Shown one piece after another: positions 30,717 through 42,740 of a stretch of DNA of 64,000 nucleotides. The position numbers were made by a program, and so were the translations under genes. The notes beneath the pieces are model-generated. The model saw nothing but the letters and a program-made list of their open reading frames with translations, was not told where the DNA came from and did not search any database. The stretch lies in contig JAVGVS010000750.1 in NCBI GenBank assembly GCA_032718565.1, positions 52,526 through 116,525 on the forward strand. Direction: 5' to 3'. The stretch is from Distichodus sexfasciatus. Taxonomy: Eukaryota > Chordata > Actinopteri > Characiformes > Distichodontidae. Numbering within the stretch: position 1 is the first letter of the stretch; each line of letters opens with the position of its first letter.

Positions 30717-31931
30717 TTACCCCCTTCCCAGGACCGGCACCCAAAGACGCGAGACTCCCACCTGTCTCTTAGGGCGAGTCTGCAGGCGGCAGACGCTGCG
30801 CTCCCGGCTGTGGCCTTGGCTGCCGGGGAGGCCAACTCCGAGGTCGCGGCGCCGGGCAGTCCGGCCGAGGCGGTGGAACTCCTCAATCAGGTCCCGACTG
30901 AGGACGTCTCGGGCAGGACCCAGCTCTGCTCCTTCGGGCCGTACACCTCTCAGTCCACCAGGTACTGAAGCTGGCCACTCCGCCGCCAGGAGTCCAACAG
31001 CTGCCTGACACGGTAGGCGGGGGCACCCTCGATGTCGATCTCCCCTGGCAGCAATGGGTCTGCGTCTCCCCGATCCAATGGGCCCCGGACAGCCGGCCTG
31101 AGGAGAAACACATGAAAGACAGGGGAGACACGAATATGACTGGGCAACTGGAGCTTCACAGATGGGGGAAATGACCTGAAGGATCTGGTAGGGACCAATG
31201 TAACGGGGAGTGAGCTTGTGAGACGGGAGACCAAGACGCAGATCCCGGGTCCATAGCCATACCCAATCGCCAGCCTGGTAAACCGGCACCTCACACCACC
31301 TCCGATCTGCCTGACGGGTAAACTGGCGGACCGCCTGCTGGATGTTAGCATGTGCTCCCTCCCAGACCTGCTCTGCCATGCGGAACCACTCATCCACCCG
31401 AGGACCTCGGAGGGTGAGGTGTCCCATAGAGCACCTAGCAGGGGCTGGCGCCCCCAGCCCCCACTGAAAGGGGGTGAGGCCAGTGGGAGGGTGGCGGATG
31501 GAATTCTGGGCGTACTCTGCCCAAGCCAAGTAGTCGGCCCAGTCATGCTGCCGGGCGTGGCAGTAAGACCAGAGGAACCTCCCCATCTCCTGATTGAATG
31601 CAGCTCGGCTTGCCCATTGGATTGGGGATGGTAGCGGATATTGCGACATGGTGATCTAGCTTCTCCATAAAGAGCCTTCCCACCTTGAGACAAACACAGG
31701 GACCCGGTCGAAGAGAATTGTCTCCGGCAAACCGTACACCGGAACGATGCTGGAACAACTCACGGGCCACCTGGAACCTTGAGGGAGAGAAACAAGAGGG
31801 AGAAAATAGACACCCTTTGAGAAACGATCCACTACCACAAGGATAGTGGTGTACCCTTTTGACACCGGCAGGTCCGTGATGAAGTTGACAGCTATGTGTG
31901 ACCACGGCCTGTTTGGTATCGGCAGGGGCAT
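30717..31931 (-). pseudogene. Gypsy integrase and chromodomain, multiply frameshifted
   Basis: Three minus-strand frames (31656-31931, 30950-31693, 30717-31649). The first has the integrase catalytic start NFITDLPVSKGYTTILVVVD. The next has RYHPQSNGQAE with the third catalytic residue region, and in the other frame AEYAQNSIRHPPTGLTPFQ. The C-terminal chromodomain starts YRVRQLLDSWRRSGQLQYLV in one frame and continues with ARDVLSRDLIEEFHRLGR in another, so a frameshift sits at about 30950. Integrase inserts the cDNA; the chromodomain guides it to chromatin marks. Confidence 0.8.
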
Positions 31932-32250
31932 TTTCCGACCGGCAACTGATTAGAATTCTGCTCGGCCTCCGTCAGCTTCCTGGAATAAAAAGCACAGGGA
32001 TGTAACTTCTCTCGGGACCCCGACCATTGCAATAACACTCCCCCAAGAGGCCCACCTCAGAAGCGTCTACCTCAACTTTCGCGGCCTGGTGGGATCCGAC
32101 AATGCAAGCACAGGGAGCTTGTGTAAACAAACTTGTTTCATACGCCCTAAATCATTTCGGGCCTATTCGATTCTGGCCAGGCATTTGAGAGGAGCCGTGA
32201 GGGTGCCGCCTGGCTGAATCCCCAGATGAAGGCCTATGAAATTGTAAGCC
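31932..32250 (-). other. Collapsed RNase H region of the Gypsy element
   Basis: Between reverse transcriptase and integrase only about 320 bp remain, against the roughly 1 kb expected, with no long frame. RNase H and the integrase zinc finger are largely deleted. Confidence 0.55.
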
Positions 32251-33075
32251 CTAAAACCTCTGCAACTCCTTGACCATGGTGGGCTCCGGCCACTCAGTTA
32301 CAGTTGCCACCTTTCTCTCGTCCATGCCCACCCCCTGCGGGCCGATGGTGTAGCCGAGAAAATGAGACCTCACTTCTGTGAAACTCACATTTCTCGGCTT
32401 TGGCATACAGTCCGTATCGGAGCAGGCGCCGGAGGACTGTCCGGACATGCTGGATGTGCGTTGGGTAATCTGGAGAATATATGAGTATATCATCCAGATA
32501 CACCACAACGTAGCGGTTCAGCAGATCACGGAACACGTCATTCATGAAGGCCTGGAAGAACAACGGTGCAGTGGCCAGTCCGAACGGCATAACGTTGTAG
32601 TGGTAGTGGCCAGAGGTGGTGCTAAAGGCCATCTTCCACTCGTCTCCTGCCCTCATGCGGACGAGATTGTAGGCACTATGGAGGTCAAGCTTAGTGAAAA
32701 GCCTGGCCCCATGGAGCTATCAATCGCCGAGGGATGGCCGGAAGGGAGTCTGGTACATTAGTGTGACCGCGTGAGACAGTAGTCGATGCAGGGTCTCAGG
32801 CCACCATCCTTCTTACTTATAAAGAAAAAGCTGGCGGAGGCTGGGGATGTGGATCGGCTAATGGTTCCGTTCCTAAAAGCACTTTCGGTCGTAATCCTCC
32901 ATCTCCTTGGTTTCAGCCTCAGACAATGGATAGACCCGGGACCAGGGGGGTGCAGTGCCAGGTAACAGATCAATAGCACAATCCCATGGTCGGTGCGGCG
33001 GAAGGCGTGTGGCCTTAGATACGCTAAACACCTCGGCCAGGTCAGTGTATTCATGGGGTATGTGCATTGGGGCAT
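32251..33075 (-). pseudogene. Gypsy reverse transcriptase, frameshifted
   Basis: Minus-strand frames 32251-32508, 32294-32656 and 32758-33075. The middle frame has WKMAFSTTSGHYHYNVMPFG and the catalytic YLDDILIYS; the rightmost has the upstream FFISKKDGGLRPCIDY block. Stops and indels at about 32750 and 32390 separate them. The polymerase would convert element RNA into DNA. Confidence 0.85.
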
Positions 33076-33625
33076 CTGCGTTGGGGCTTTCTACAGATGT
33101 GGCGTGAACGGTAAGTGTGGTGTGAGAGGGTGTGCAGTTAGTTGACCAAGCCAGAATGCGGGCATTGATCCAATCGATGTGCAGATTGTGGAGTCCATAA
33201 CCAAGGAAGCCGAGAATGATGTTGGTTTGCATGGTCTCGAGGACCAGGAGTTGAATGGTTTCTGTGTGTGACATGGGGTGCCAGGAGGTGCAGGGGTGGT
33301 GGCGTGTGGGTGGCCTCAGACAGCGGGGTATGCATCTATGGCTTTTAACTGTGATGGGGCTGGCAATGTCGACCTGAGTACACATGAGGGAAGACACCAG
33401 GGTTCTGGAGATGAAATTACCAGCCGATCCAGAATCTAATAACACAGACACAGAAACACAGACAGAGTTAACACACAATTCACAGTACACCACAAACTGA
33501 TTGGTTTTAAGTCCAAAATCGGCTACCCCTTTCTTCTTCCTGGCTGAACGGCGCACAGGGCAGGCATCAGTAAAGTGGCCTGCGCCTCCACAGTAGAGAC
33601 AAAGGCCCCTGCGGCGGCCTTGCAT
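32873..33625 (-). pseudogene. Gypsy nucleocapsid knuckle and aspartic protease
   Basis: A 250-residue minus-strand frame. Near its N-terminus is a CCHC knuckle (CLYCGGAGHFTDAC), followed by the retropepsin active site VLLDSGSAGNFIS (D-S-G, common in Gypsy) and a later ILGFLGYGLHNLHIDW block, the counterpart of the usual LGxPWL motif. The end of the frame overlaps the start of the RT region. The protease would mature the polyprotein. Confidence 0.8.
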
Positions 33626-33649
33626 TCGTTCTCGGGGTGGCGTGGCTCC

Positions 33650-34340
33650 CTAGTTCCATAGGCAGGGCTGGTAGCACAGGCACTGGTTGCTCGGTTGCAG
33701 AGGCGATGGGAGCCCACTGGCTGTATGCTTCAGGTGAGCCGTCGATCTCCCCTTCCTGCCCCTCAGGTGCTGGTCCAAGTTGATGGCCAGGGCGCTGACC
33801 TGTTCCAGGTTGAGGCCCTGGTCACGGCAGGAGAGCTCCAACTTGATGTCGGCATTCAGGCCGCGCCGGTAAAGGGTGCGCAAGACGTCTTCCCCCATCC
33901 CGTCCCTGCAGCCAGGATCCTAAACTGGACCGTGTAGTCTGCCACGGACAATGATCCCTGGCGGAGGTCCAACAACTGTTCCTTCCCCAGACTTCCCTGG
34001 TCTGGATGGGGAAAAAAAAACAACCTGGAAGGCTCCAGGGGCGCTCCGTATCCTGAAGTGGGGGGGCTCTCACATGCCATAAGGCTGTCGCCCACCGCTG
34101 CGCCTGGCCCGTCAACCTCTGCAGAATGATCCCCACCTTCTCCTTCCCTGTGAGCGCTAGGAACTCAGTGAAGTATAACTTACACGCCATTAGGAAAGAC
34201 TGGCGTCCTTCCGGGTATCCCGGCGTAGCGTTTGGGGAGAGAAGCGTGGGTCTTGGCGGTCATGGGTGGGAGGGACGGTACAGCTGGTGCGGGCTCGGCG
34301 GCGGTGGCAGCGCCCGGACTCGTGGCTGCTGGTGAAGCGG
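33650..34340 (-). pseudogene. Gypsy gag fragment
   Basis: Minus-strand frames 33650-33898 and 33822-34190. They include KVGIILQRLTGQAQRWATAL, the retrotransposon-gag helical block, and further toward the C-terminus LRTLYRRGLNADIKLELSCR with a Leu-rich NLEQVSALAINLDQHLR segment. Frames shift at about 33860. The N-terminus is lost at about 34340, where unrelated AT-rich sequence begins. Confidence 0.7.
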
Positions 34341-35290
34341 CGTGGGCTCTTACTTGTAAGTACTCTATTCCAGTTCTAGCATAGAATAGTAGAATAGCAA
34401 TTCTATTCTACTCTATTTTTCATTTGCTAGTGTAAAAAACCAATTGTTAATGTATACGTATAGGATAAACAAGCCTTATCAGCTGCCTGAGAGGAAGCTG
34501 CTGGAACCTCGAGGAGGATGGCATAATAATGTATTAGAGCAGCATTAGGAATATGAGTTCCACTTGTGCAGCCAGGCACACCTGAAAATCCTAAAATATA
34601 TTGGGCAGACTGAGAACAGTTGAAAAAGAGGAACCTTACCGATTTAATTGATCAATTAATAGAAGACAGGCATGTTAAAAGAAATATAAAATGGAAAATC
34701 AGCTTTCAGTTAGTAGTTTTGTGTGGAATTGCAAAAATTATGGTTTAAATGCAAGGTCCATTTTCTGATGCACCAACAGGCGGTTGCCTTGGAAACACGT
34801 TCAGCGTCACCAATATTATAAAAAAAACTTCCACTGGCAAAGAAACGAATTCCCGATCTGAAGAACTTGTTTCAGCGCATAGGCAGTGTGTACAATGTGT
34901 TATCACGAAGCATCATGGGAGCTAAAGAATAAGCCAAACTCTCTAACGAAAATAATCGATTTAAGCCAAACATCCAACGAGGTCAGTCACTTTTCACCAG
35001 CAAAGATTTATATGTTGACATTGGAATGTCAATGGGTTCGCCAGCGAAAATAGGGCACGCCATGTCTGAGCATATCGACTTTAGTTTGAAGGTTGGATAA
35101 AAGTGGAGAAACTCGGAGTTACTGGAGTAAAACCTGCCAGTGACGGGTTAATAGACCTGTTGCTGCAGTAACCATTCGAATTAAGCTGAACTGACTTTCT
35201 GAAACCAAAACTCCGGGCTTCCTTAACTTCAGCGACAAATAACTCAGGTTTTCCTAAACCAGCCGTGAAAATGCCCCTGGTTTCAGGCTG
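34341..35290. mobile_element. DNA-transposon remnant (right part), no intact gene
   Basis: AT-rich sequence including a small palindrome at about 34380-34410 (AGTAGAATAGCAATTCTATTCTACT). The right end near 35180-35290 resembles the inverted counterpart of the 29740-29950 terminus. No supported gene. Confidence 0.35.
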
Positions 35291-35655
35291 ATCTGCAGGG
35301 AATATTGACAAAGTAGTACAGAAAGTAGCTAAGCCTTGTCAAAAATGTCGCTAGATTTGTCGCTAGGCGCTTTTGGGAAAAAATCGTTAAAGGGGTCTGA
35401 AAAGGCGTTAGAAATCGCGACAAAGTCGCTAAGTTAACACTGATGTCTGTGGGCTGGCTTATGACATCACAAAGCGACACCAGTTTCCAAAATAAAAGTC
35501 ATAACTTATACAGTAACAGTATAACATACTGGAGAGATTTTGCACAATAAAATAAATTAAAAAGTAAAATAGAAGAATATTTCTTTCACCCAGTACATTT
35601 GCTTTAAAAAGTGTTTTTTTTCTTTGCTTTTTGCTGACACCTTTGCCTTTCACTG
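35291..35655. other. No gene seen
   Basis: AT-rich sequence. Short frames lack family features. Confidence 0.4.
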
Positions 35656-35659
35656 TGGC

Positions 35660-36545
35660 AAAAGCACTAAAGTAGGCCCATAAGAGGCTAATGAGCAGTC
35701 TATTTGAATTTCAGAATTTCTATTTGATGTTTTCAAAAGTGAAGTTATTCTATAAGCTTAAATCACAATATCACAATGGTGCTAATCAGTGGTCTAAAAG
35801 CATAATGGAGCAAGAGACTTAGAATTAGGATACATTGTATAAAGATGGAAACAACCTTAGTACACCTCTGGCTTTAGCAAAACTTATTTTTAGGGCTTGT
35901 ATTAGAAGGGATTTGCATGTAAAGCTCTCAGAAATTAAGTTATTCTATGAGCTTACAACACACTGCATGGATAAAACTGGAACCATTTGGAAAACAAAAT
36001 TTCCTATAATTTCACTGATTATTGTGCTATTTTGGAAAAAAAAAATGTTGTAAAAATGTTTAATCCTTGCTTTGTGCAGTTGCCTTGCGAGAAAAGTGCT
36101 AAGGAAGGCCGATCACAGGCTAATGAGTGGTCTAAAATCATTGTGGAGCAAAAGACTCACACTTAGGATAACTCAATGCATAACATGGGGAAACAGGTTA
36201 AACACACTTCTATCTTGACTAAAATGTAGTTTTAAGGCTTATATAGAAAGAATTTGCATTTGATGCTTTCAGAAATAAAGTTATTCTATAAGCTTAAATC
36301 ACAAAATTAAATCACAGATAAAACTGAAAGCATTTAGAAAACAAACTTCAGGGCAAAAGCATGGGTAGTCTAAAAGCTTTGTGAACAAAATTAAAATTAG
36401 CACCGCTTAAATATATAAGAGACAATCAGCCTTAATACACCTCTGCCTTGCTTAAAACTTAATTTTAGGGCATGTAATAGAAGCTAAACTAAAGCTAAAC
36501 TAAAGCGCAGATAAAACTGAAAGCATTTAGAAAATGAATCTATTA
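35660..36545 (+). repeat. Degenerate tandem repeat, about 240-340 bp units
   Basis: Three or four units share GTGGTCTAAAAnCATnnTGGAG, TTTTTAGGGCTTGTATTAGA, TTTGCAT...CAGAAATnAAGTTATTCTAT and AGCTTAAATCACA blocks. Recurrence points of the first block are about 35787, 36128 and 36366. A single related unit lies 6 kb away at 29080. Confidence 0.75.
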
Positions 36546-37095
36546 TTAGGGGTACAAGCACGAAGTCTCTAAGAAATGCTACAGAAACGTATGCAGTCTG
36601 ATTCACAGACTAATGCACACAACAGGCAGAGATGGCACATTCACTAGATCGTCCGGGATTGGAATCGAGTTGCGTTTCCTAAAAATGTGACCGTAAACTA
36701 GTTAATTCATACGGCATGTTATTTTTGTTCGCACATTACATTGTCATAGAGACACAGGTAAGTACACTTCCTGCATCAGACAGAGAGCGCGTATCAGAAA
36801 ATATGCCGCAAGTCGCAGAAATTTTCAACAGGGTCTGGCTGCAGACGTGTACTCTCAGGCACATGCACGCTAAGCTACTAATGTCAGGTACTCCTCAGCC
36901 CAACAGAACTGCCAACTGACTCCGACAAACATTCGTGAGGCTAATGTGAAAGGTGGATTTTATTACATCTCTTAATGACATAATTATATAGTTTATTTTA
37001 TGCGATACACCCATTGTTGCAATGTAAATGTCTTGGTCTTGGTGCAAAAGTAACTTGTTTCTTTTGATGACTGGAGTGAAATTGACCGGCACTAG
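36546..37095. other. No gene seen
   Basis: Mixed-composition sequence without a supported frame or repeat. Confidence 0.4.
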
Positions 37096-37109
37096 GATCC
37101 AGGGGTAGT

Positions 37110-37370
37110 CGATTACTTGATTAGAGGAGTATAAAAGGTTGATTCCTTCATTGAGTCACCAGCCCAACTCTGATTCAGTTCAGCTTCAACTGTGAGTACT
37201 CCATTTATTTGGTTATCTCCTCGATTGAGTGTGTGTGTTAGAACGAGGTTTCTTGTGGGAATCTTGCTCTCTGCGTGAGAGTTCTTAAATTAAATCACGT
37301 GGTTATCTTACCTACTCGCGCTACCATCCGCATTTGGGTTAACCACCACGCTACAAGGGCTAACGGCATA
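37110..37370 (+). repeat. LTR-like promoter/leader module, copy 1
   Basis: Contains a TATAAAAGG box (about 37131), a CATTGAGTCACC block, then ACTGTGAGTACTCCATTTAT, a GTGTGTGTTAGAACGAGG block and CTTACCTACTCGCGCTACC. All are shared in order with 45990-46800; the first half is shared with 58504-58610 on the minus strand. It looks like the U3/R/U5 part of a Gypsy LTR. Confidence 0.55.
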
Positions 37371-37424
37371 TCCTAACCAGATCACTGACATTATGTAGTG
37401 CTTATTGTGCGTTTCTCAGTCTTT

Positions 37425-37640
37425 TCAAAAGGCAAAGGCAAAAGCAAGTTTATTTAATATTATACCACGGAAGTTATACACATTAAATGTGCTTTATAGA
37501 AACAAGATTTTAAAAAAACCCAAACGAGTTTTTAAAAAAAGCAGAAATAGCAAAATAGAAATAAATAAAAAATAGCTTAGAAATTCAATGAAATACGATT
37601 AAAAGTGCAGTAAAAGTACAGTGAAAAATTAGTCACAACT
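37425..37640 (-). mobile_element. LINE 3' tail fragment
   Basis: GGCAAAGGCAAAAGCAAGTTTATTT at the left is the reverse complement of a fish LINE 3' end with a short tandem tail. No coding part remains. Confidence 0.4.
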
Positions 37641-38100
37641 AAGTGTTTACAAAATTTCCACTGGAATTTTTCCCCATTCTGTCAGGCAAAACTGTTCCAG
37701 CTCCTTCAAGTTGGATGGGTTCTGCTAGTGTACAGCAGTCTTTAAAGTCGAACCTGGATTCTCCAACCCGATTAGCGTCCTGGTGGGCTTTGACTGAGCC
37801 ATCCCAACAAATTTAAAAGTTTCACCTTAAACCAACTGAGTGTTGTTTTGGCAGTGTGTTTGGCATCATTGTCCTGCTAGAAGGTGAACCTCCTTCCCTC
37901 TCAACTCTCGACAGTCACAAACAGGTTTTCACCAAGTGCCTGTATTCCTTTCATCCTATCCTCCTTCAGTTCTGACCAATTTACCAGAGCTTTGTGTTTT
38001 GTAATTAGCACAGGACAACAACTTGTTCAGCAACAACTTGTTGATAAATCTCCGGTGGCACCATGAGCAGGCAGTGGCTAACAGCACTCCAGCAAATTCA
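37641..38100. repeat. Probable dispersed-repeat fragment
   Basis: The stretch GGCATCATTGTCCTGCTAGAAGGTGAACCTCC resembles a repeat common in fish (related to Tc1-type elements), but no frame is open. Confidence 0.3.
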
Positions 38101-39339
38101 GTGTTAATACTGCAATTTTCGTTCATCTTGTTTACTTTCAGTTTTGTTTTGTGATTGAGTTACATGCCTGTCACCTATGACAGACATCCTGTTTGAAATC
38201 GGGAAAAAATGCACAATTTCACCGCCAAATCTGCGAGAAGACAGAGATGCACAGAGTCTGGGCCTGCTAACTCCTTCAGCACCTATACGCAGACACCAAG
38301 GCAGCAAGGTGCAGCTGGCTGAAATGCAAGCACTGCAAACTTAACAAAAGTGAGGCAAATGCGCAGGCACTAGCATGAGGCTAAAAGCGAGCCCGGTCCG
38401 ACCGGCAATACCATCTGTCCTACTCTCCAACGTTTGCTCACTGGACAACAAAATGGCCTATCTGTGGCTCCAGCAGTCAAGCCAGCGTGAGGTAAGAGAA
38501 CTGTTTATTTTCGTGGAAACGTGGCTGAACAGGCTCAGCATGCTACCGAAACCCAACCGAGGCGGTTTGTGCATCTACATTTTTAAAGTGGTGCACAAAG
38601 TCTGCTGAAGTGGAATGCTTCACTGCTCACCATGAACAGGCTTTTGGTCACTTTGGGCTTTGGCTCTTAGAGCACTGGCAGTGATACTGCTGCCCGCATA
38701 CTCATTAAGCTGCTTTAAACGCCACCAGAGACCTGCCAGGGAAAACCATCATGTCTGGCATGAGTGGAGCACTCCAGGACTGTTTTGAGTGCACAGACTG
38801 GAATGTGTTCAAACAGGCTGCAATGTATGACGGCTGCATAAATCTGGATGAGTTTGCAGAATCTGTGACCTGCTACATCAGGAATAGAGGATGTTACCAT
38901 CTTCAGAAACATGACCACTAGAGCCAACGAAAAGCCCTGGTTGACGCTGAGTGCATGCGACTAAGAAGTACTGCTTTCAGATAGGAATAAAGCTGCTCTC
39001 AAAACAGCCAAAACTAACCTCTCTCGCTCCATCCAACAAGCAAAGCAGAGCACACGCACAAGATCCAGAACCACTTCAACAACTTTAAAAGGCCTCACAG
39101 TTTATGGCAGGGCATCAGGCTGTCACCTAGTACAAGCCAGCAACAAGCAGCAGCAGTGAGGGATACTCTGAGGGAGCTGAAGAAGTTCTATGCAGTTTGA
39201 TACACTGAACAACATGCACACACGACCAGCCACACCTCCATCACCAGCAGATCATCTCTTTGCCTGCAGCTGACATGAAGAGAACTTTCACCAAGGTCAA
39301 CCCACGAAAGGCTGCTGGCTCAGACAATATTCAGGTTGT

Positions 39340-39600
39340 GTGCTCCAGAGACTGCATGATCAGGTGGCTGAGGTCTTCACAGTCATCTTCAGCAACACAT
39401 CGCTGAGCCACATGATCATCCCAGCGTGCTTCAAGTCCACCACTATCACCCCAGTGCCAAAGAAATCTTCAGTATCCTGCCTGAATGACTACCCTCCCAT
39501 CGCTCTGACCCCCATCACCATGAAGTGCTTTGAGAGACATGGCACAGGTGAAAAGAAACTTCCCCCACTCACTGGACCCACTGCAGTTCAAAGTCAAAGT
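39340..39600 (+). pseudogene. LINE reverse transcriptase fragment
   Basis: Frame 39340-39615 carries VFTVIFSNTSLSHMIIPACF and then TITPVPKKSSVSCLNDYPPI and ALTPITMKCFERH, RT blocks before the catalytic palm. The last residues come from the nested insertion, a GTCAAAGTCAAAAGTCAAAG tail. The same RT resumes at about 40350. The catalytic Y-A/F-D-D motif is not found. Confidence 0.7.
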
Positions 39601-40345
39601 CAAAAGTCAAAGTAAACTTTATTGTCATCTCTGCTATATGCTGTACAGATACATAGAAACTGTGAAGACGGCGTGGCTCTGGGTTTTTTCAGTGCAGAGA
39701 ACGAAAGACAACAGAACAGAGAACAAATAAGGCAGTGGCACAAATAAGGCACATGGAATAAACAATAAATAAGTAAAATACAAAATATACATAAAAATAT
39801 ACATTTTAAACTAGACATGGAATTTTAAACTAGACATGGATTGTTTTAAATATAATTGAAACTAAATAAAATAGAGGTAGAATTGAGAAGGTTAGGATGC
39901 AGTATTACCTACAAGTGAAATTGGCATTTACACTGGAGTGGTAAAGAGGTAAAGTTATAATATGATAAATACTATATCTGGAGTATTTATACATACAATG
40001 TTCAGTGAATGTGCAAACATGCAAACGTTTATACAAGCAGCGTACAATGTTTGTGCAAATAAGTGGCGGCAGTGCAGTGTCGTAACAACAGTTATTTGAG
40101 GAGGAGATAGTCCATATAGCAGCATATGCATCATAGCGACGGTGATGTGTAAAGTGCAGTGGTGCAACAGAATCAGTTACTTCACAGTCCAGGTGTGTGT
40201 GTGGGGGAGATGTGATGGCTGGGAGTGTGTTCAAAGTCCTGATGGCAGCCCAGGAAAAAGCTATCACGCATCCTGGAGATCAGGACCTGATGCTGCGATA
40301 GCGTCTGCAGTGGGAGGTATAAAGTTTGCCCACACAGGTCAACTG
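39591..40345 (-). mobile_element. LINE 3' region nested in the Rex1-like LINE
   Basis: Begins with the AGTCAAAGTCAAAAGTCAAAGTAAACTTTATTGTCATCTC tail, the reverse complement of a fish LINE 3' end. It ends with GATGCTGCGATAGCGTCTGCAG-type sequence at about 40290-40315. No coding sequence is intact. Confidence 0.45.
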
Positions 40346-40616
40346 AGGATGCCATATCTACTGCACTTCACCTTTCCCTCTCTCACTTGGACAATAAAGA
40401 CTCTTATGTTAGATTGCTGTTCATAGACTTTAGTTCAGCAATCAGTACCATCATTCCCCAAAGACTGTGAAACTGAGCCAAGTTGGGACTGAGCACCTCC
40501 CTCTGCAACTGGATACTGGATGTTCTGTCAGAGAGGCCTCAGTCCGTCTGAAGAGAACGACAACACTTGCAGCACCATCAGACAGAGCACAGGAGCTCCT
40601 CAGGGCTCGTTCTAAA

Positions 40617-40637
40617 ATTACTATAATTGTGATAATA

Positions 40638-40720
<83 letters not shown>

Positions 40721-40878
40721 TTAGAAAAAGCAGAACAAAAGGAAAAGGGTTATCAAAACTAGCATCAACAGTAACACCAAAAAAAAAAAACAGAAAAACA
40801 AATAATGATAATAATGACTATGTACATATATATATATATATAGATAGATAGATAGATAGATAAGATAGATATCTGTAA

Positions 40879-40958
<80 letters not shown>

Positions 40959-40980
40959 TACATACATAAGCCCACACAAT
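40617..40980. repeat. Microsatellite cluster (TAA)n, (TA)n, (GATA)n
   Basis: (ATA/TAA)n at about 40630-40722, (TA)n at 40827-40842, (GATA)n at 40843-40863, and a long (TA)n at about 40883-40950, followed by CACACACATACATACATA. Confidence 0.95.
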
Positions 40981-41034
40981 TACATGCCTGTGTATACACA
41001 TGTGTGTGTACATGTGAACTGGTTTGTCAAGTGG

Positions 41035-42130
41035 TAAAGGTTGACGTTGTTGGGGGACACAGCAACCCCCATCGGCCAAAAGCGGGCGCAGGCTGTCAGG
41101 CCCCAGCGACCGCCCAGCGCAGAACCCACGGCCAGCAGAGCGCCGCCACACCCAGCAGACCAAGGCCCCCCAGGCCAACTGCAAGGCCACCCCACCCAGG
41201 AAGTGGACCCCAGGCGACCAGAGGCGGCAGCCCCACACCCCCCCCCCACCGAGAAGAGCCCAGAGAGCCCCAAAAGTACCCCAACCACGGCTGGGCCAAT
41301 GCGCAGCAGGAGCGAGGCATCCCCCCAGTCCGCCGCCCAAAAGAGGAGGCCGCCCACCCCGGCCAGCGCCCCTCGCAACACCCCAAGATGACACCTCCTG
41401 GAGGGTCCCCCATCCCTTCAACACAGGGCCAGGGACAGAGAGAAAGGGAGGAGGACACTCAGCTCCCACCGCTCCCCTGTCCCATATGAGATGTGTGTAT
41501 GTACATGTGTGAAAGTGTTGTGTGTGTGTATGTCTATCAAGCATTAAAATTTGGAGGTGCAGTTGAGGCGCGGGGGGTCCAACCGCTGGCGGACGGTGGA
41601 GTCCCCTGTCCCCTCCCTACACCCCCAAGGCCCTAATGTATTGTGGACTGTGTGGTGGACTACAGTGCATTACAATTGGGGGAATAGTCAGGGCACATGC
41701 ACGCCGGCCACCAGCGGAGTTATATCTGCCCCAACCTCCCCCAAATCCCTAATGATGTGTAGTGTCTAATATGCAGGTTAAAAGGAAGCGAGCCCTAGTG
41801 TTATGTGAAATGTAGTGTTGGTACAGGGGAGCACTGAGAGTTGTGATAAGTGCCCTCCCTCTAACGACTAGTCCCTGACCCCACACAGACAGTGGGGGCA
41901 CCCAAACCAGGGTGCCAGGGGGCGTCATGGTTGCCCGACCAAGGGGGGGCCCCCACAGACGAAGAGCGGAGGAGTGTCGTCCCACCACACATGACAGGAC
42001 CGCATCCAGTGGCCAGGGGCGGGACATCCCCAGACCCCCCGGCGAGAGGAGAGCTAGCCCAGCCAGGCAGGTTGACCCCCAAATTCAAATCCTGTCAGTT
42101 GGTCTTTCTTACAGGCAGACATCCTCTCCA
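41035..42130 (-). other. GC-rich 3' untranslated region of the L1/Tx1 LINE
   Basis: Very C-rich on the plus strand with CCCCCC runs. Its long open frames on both strands are due to composition, not coding: they are Pro/Arg or Gly/Trp-rich with no domain. Confidence 0.55.
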
Positions 42131-42740
42131 TGGAAACATGATTTAATAGTAAACTTTTAAATAGGGCTATATTTAAGTTTTCTTTTGACTTCCAGTTCAA
42201 AAGGATGGTTTTCTTGGCAATTGTTAGTACTGTGAGGAGCATGCAAGACTTGTTTGTTTCTATATTAATGTTAGCAAGATCACCGAGCAGACAAAGTGTG
42301 GGCAAGGAAGGAATGGGGTGTCCTAGGTTTGTTGTTAGGTTTTCACAAATCTTCTGCCAGAATTCCCTGGCTGGTGTTTTTTCTGATACCCATCTGAAAC
42401 ATCCTTTGTCCTGTGTAATGTGTCCTGTGTAAAATTTTGTACTGTATTAGCTGCAGGTTAGAATTTTTAGTCATTCTAAAGGCGTTTAAGCAAATTTGCT
42501 TCCAGAAGTTAATGTCGGGATTGATGAGTAAGTCCCTTTCCCATTTGTGGGTAGGGAGCGAGAACGTTGTCTCATTTTCTGTTGTATAAGCGTAGATTCT
42601 GGACAGTAGTTTTCTAGTTGGAGTTTTTAGGAAGTTTGCAATTATAGGTGAAGGTTCAAGGTCTAATTGCTTACTGTTTAGTCTACTTTGTATTATTGAT
42701 TTAAGCTGGAGAAATTCTAAGTATTTGCTTTTGTCAATAC

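Larger units (their letters stand above)
30197..34340 (-). mobile_element. Ty3/Gypsy chromovirus-type retrotransposon, one LTR left
   Basis: A minus-strand element with its 3' LTR at the left (30197-30656), then chromodomain, integrase, a gap where RNase H should be, reverse transcriptase, protease/zinc knuckle and gag at the right. The 5' LTR and start of gag are missing beyond about 34340. Domain order gag-PR-RT-RH-IN-chromodomain fits fish chromoviral Gypsy elements. Many frameshifts. Confidence 0.85.
38101..40620 (+). mobile_element. Rex1/jockey-group LINE, strongly decayed, with a nested insertion
   Basis: Plus-strand pieces of a non-LTR element. An endonuclease start appears at about 38396-38520 (SNVCSLDNKMAYLWLQQSSQ), part of the RT at about 39270-39600 (VNPRKAAGSDNIQ, ITPVPKKSSVSCLNDYPPIA), and a later RT piece at about 40350-40610 (FIDFSSAISTIIPQ-like, STSLCNWILDV). 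Between them about 39591-40345 is a separate insertion. Many stops; no usable enzyme. Confidence 0.65.

Noticed and set aside
30597..30968. Plus-strand ORF across the Gypsy LTR boundary
   Set aside because: Antisense of the chromodomain region and LTR; no family.
35660..36545. Possible CRISPR-like array
   Set aside because: Units are 240-340 bp and diverged, with no short conserved repeat and spacer pattern, and the genome is vertebrate.
40721..41544. Long frames reading YIYIYI through the (TA)n tract, both strands
   Set aside because: Translations of microsatellite and GC-rich LINE 3' region; no domain and the repeat alone keeps the frames open.
41041..42160. Proline- and glycine-rich ORFs at 41-42 kb on both strands
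   Set aside because: They arise from C-rich composition of the L1/Tx1 3' region; mutually overlapping, with no motif.
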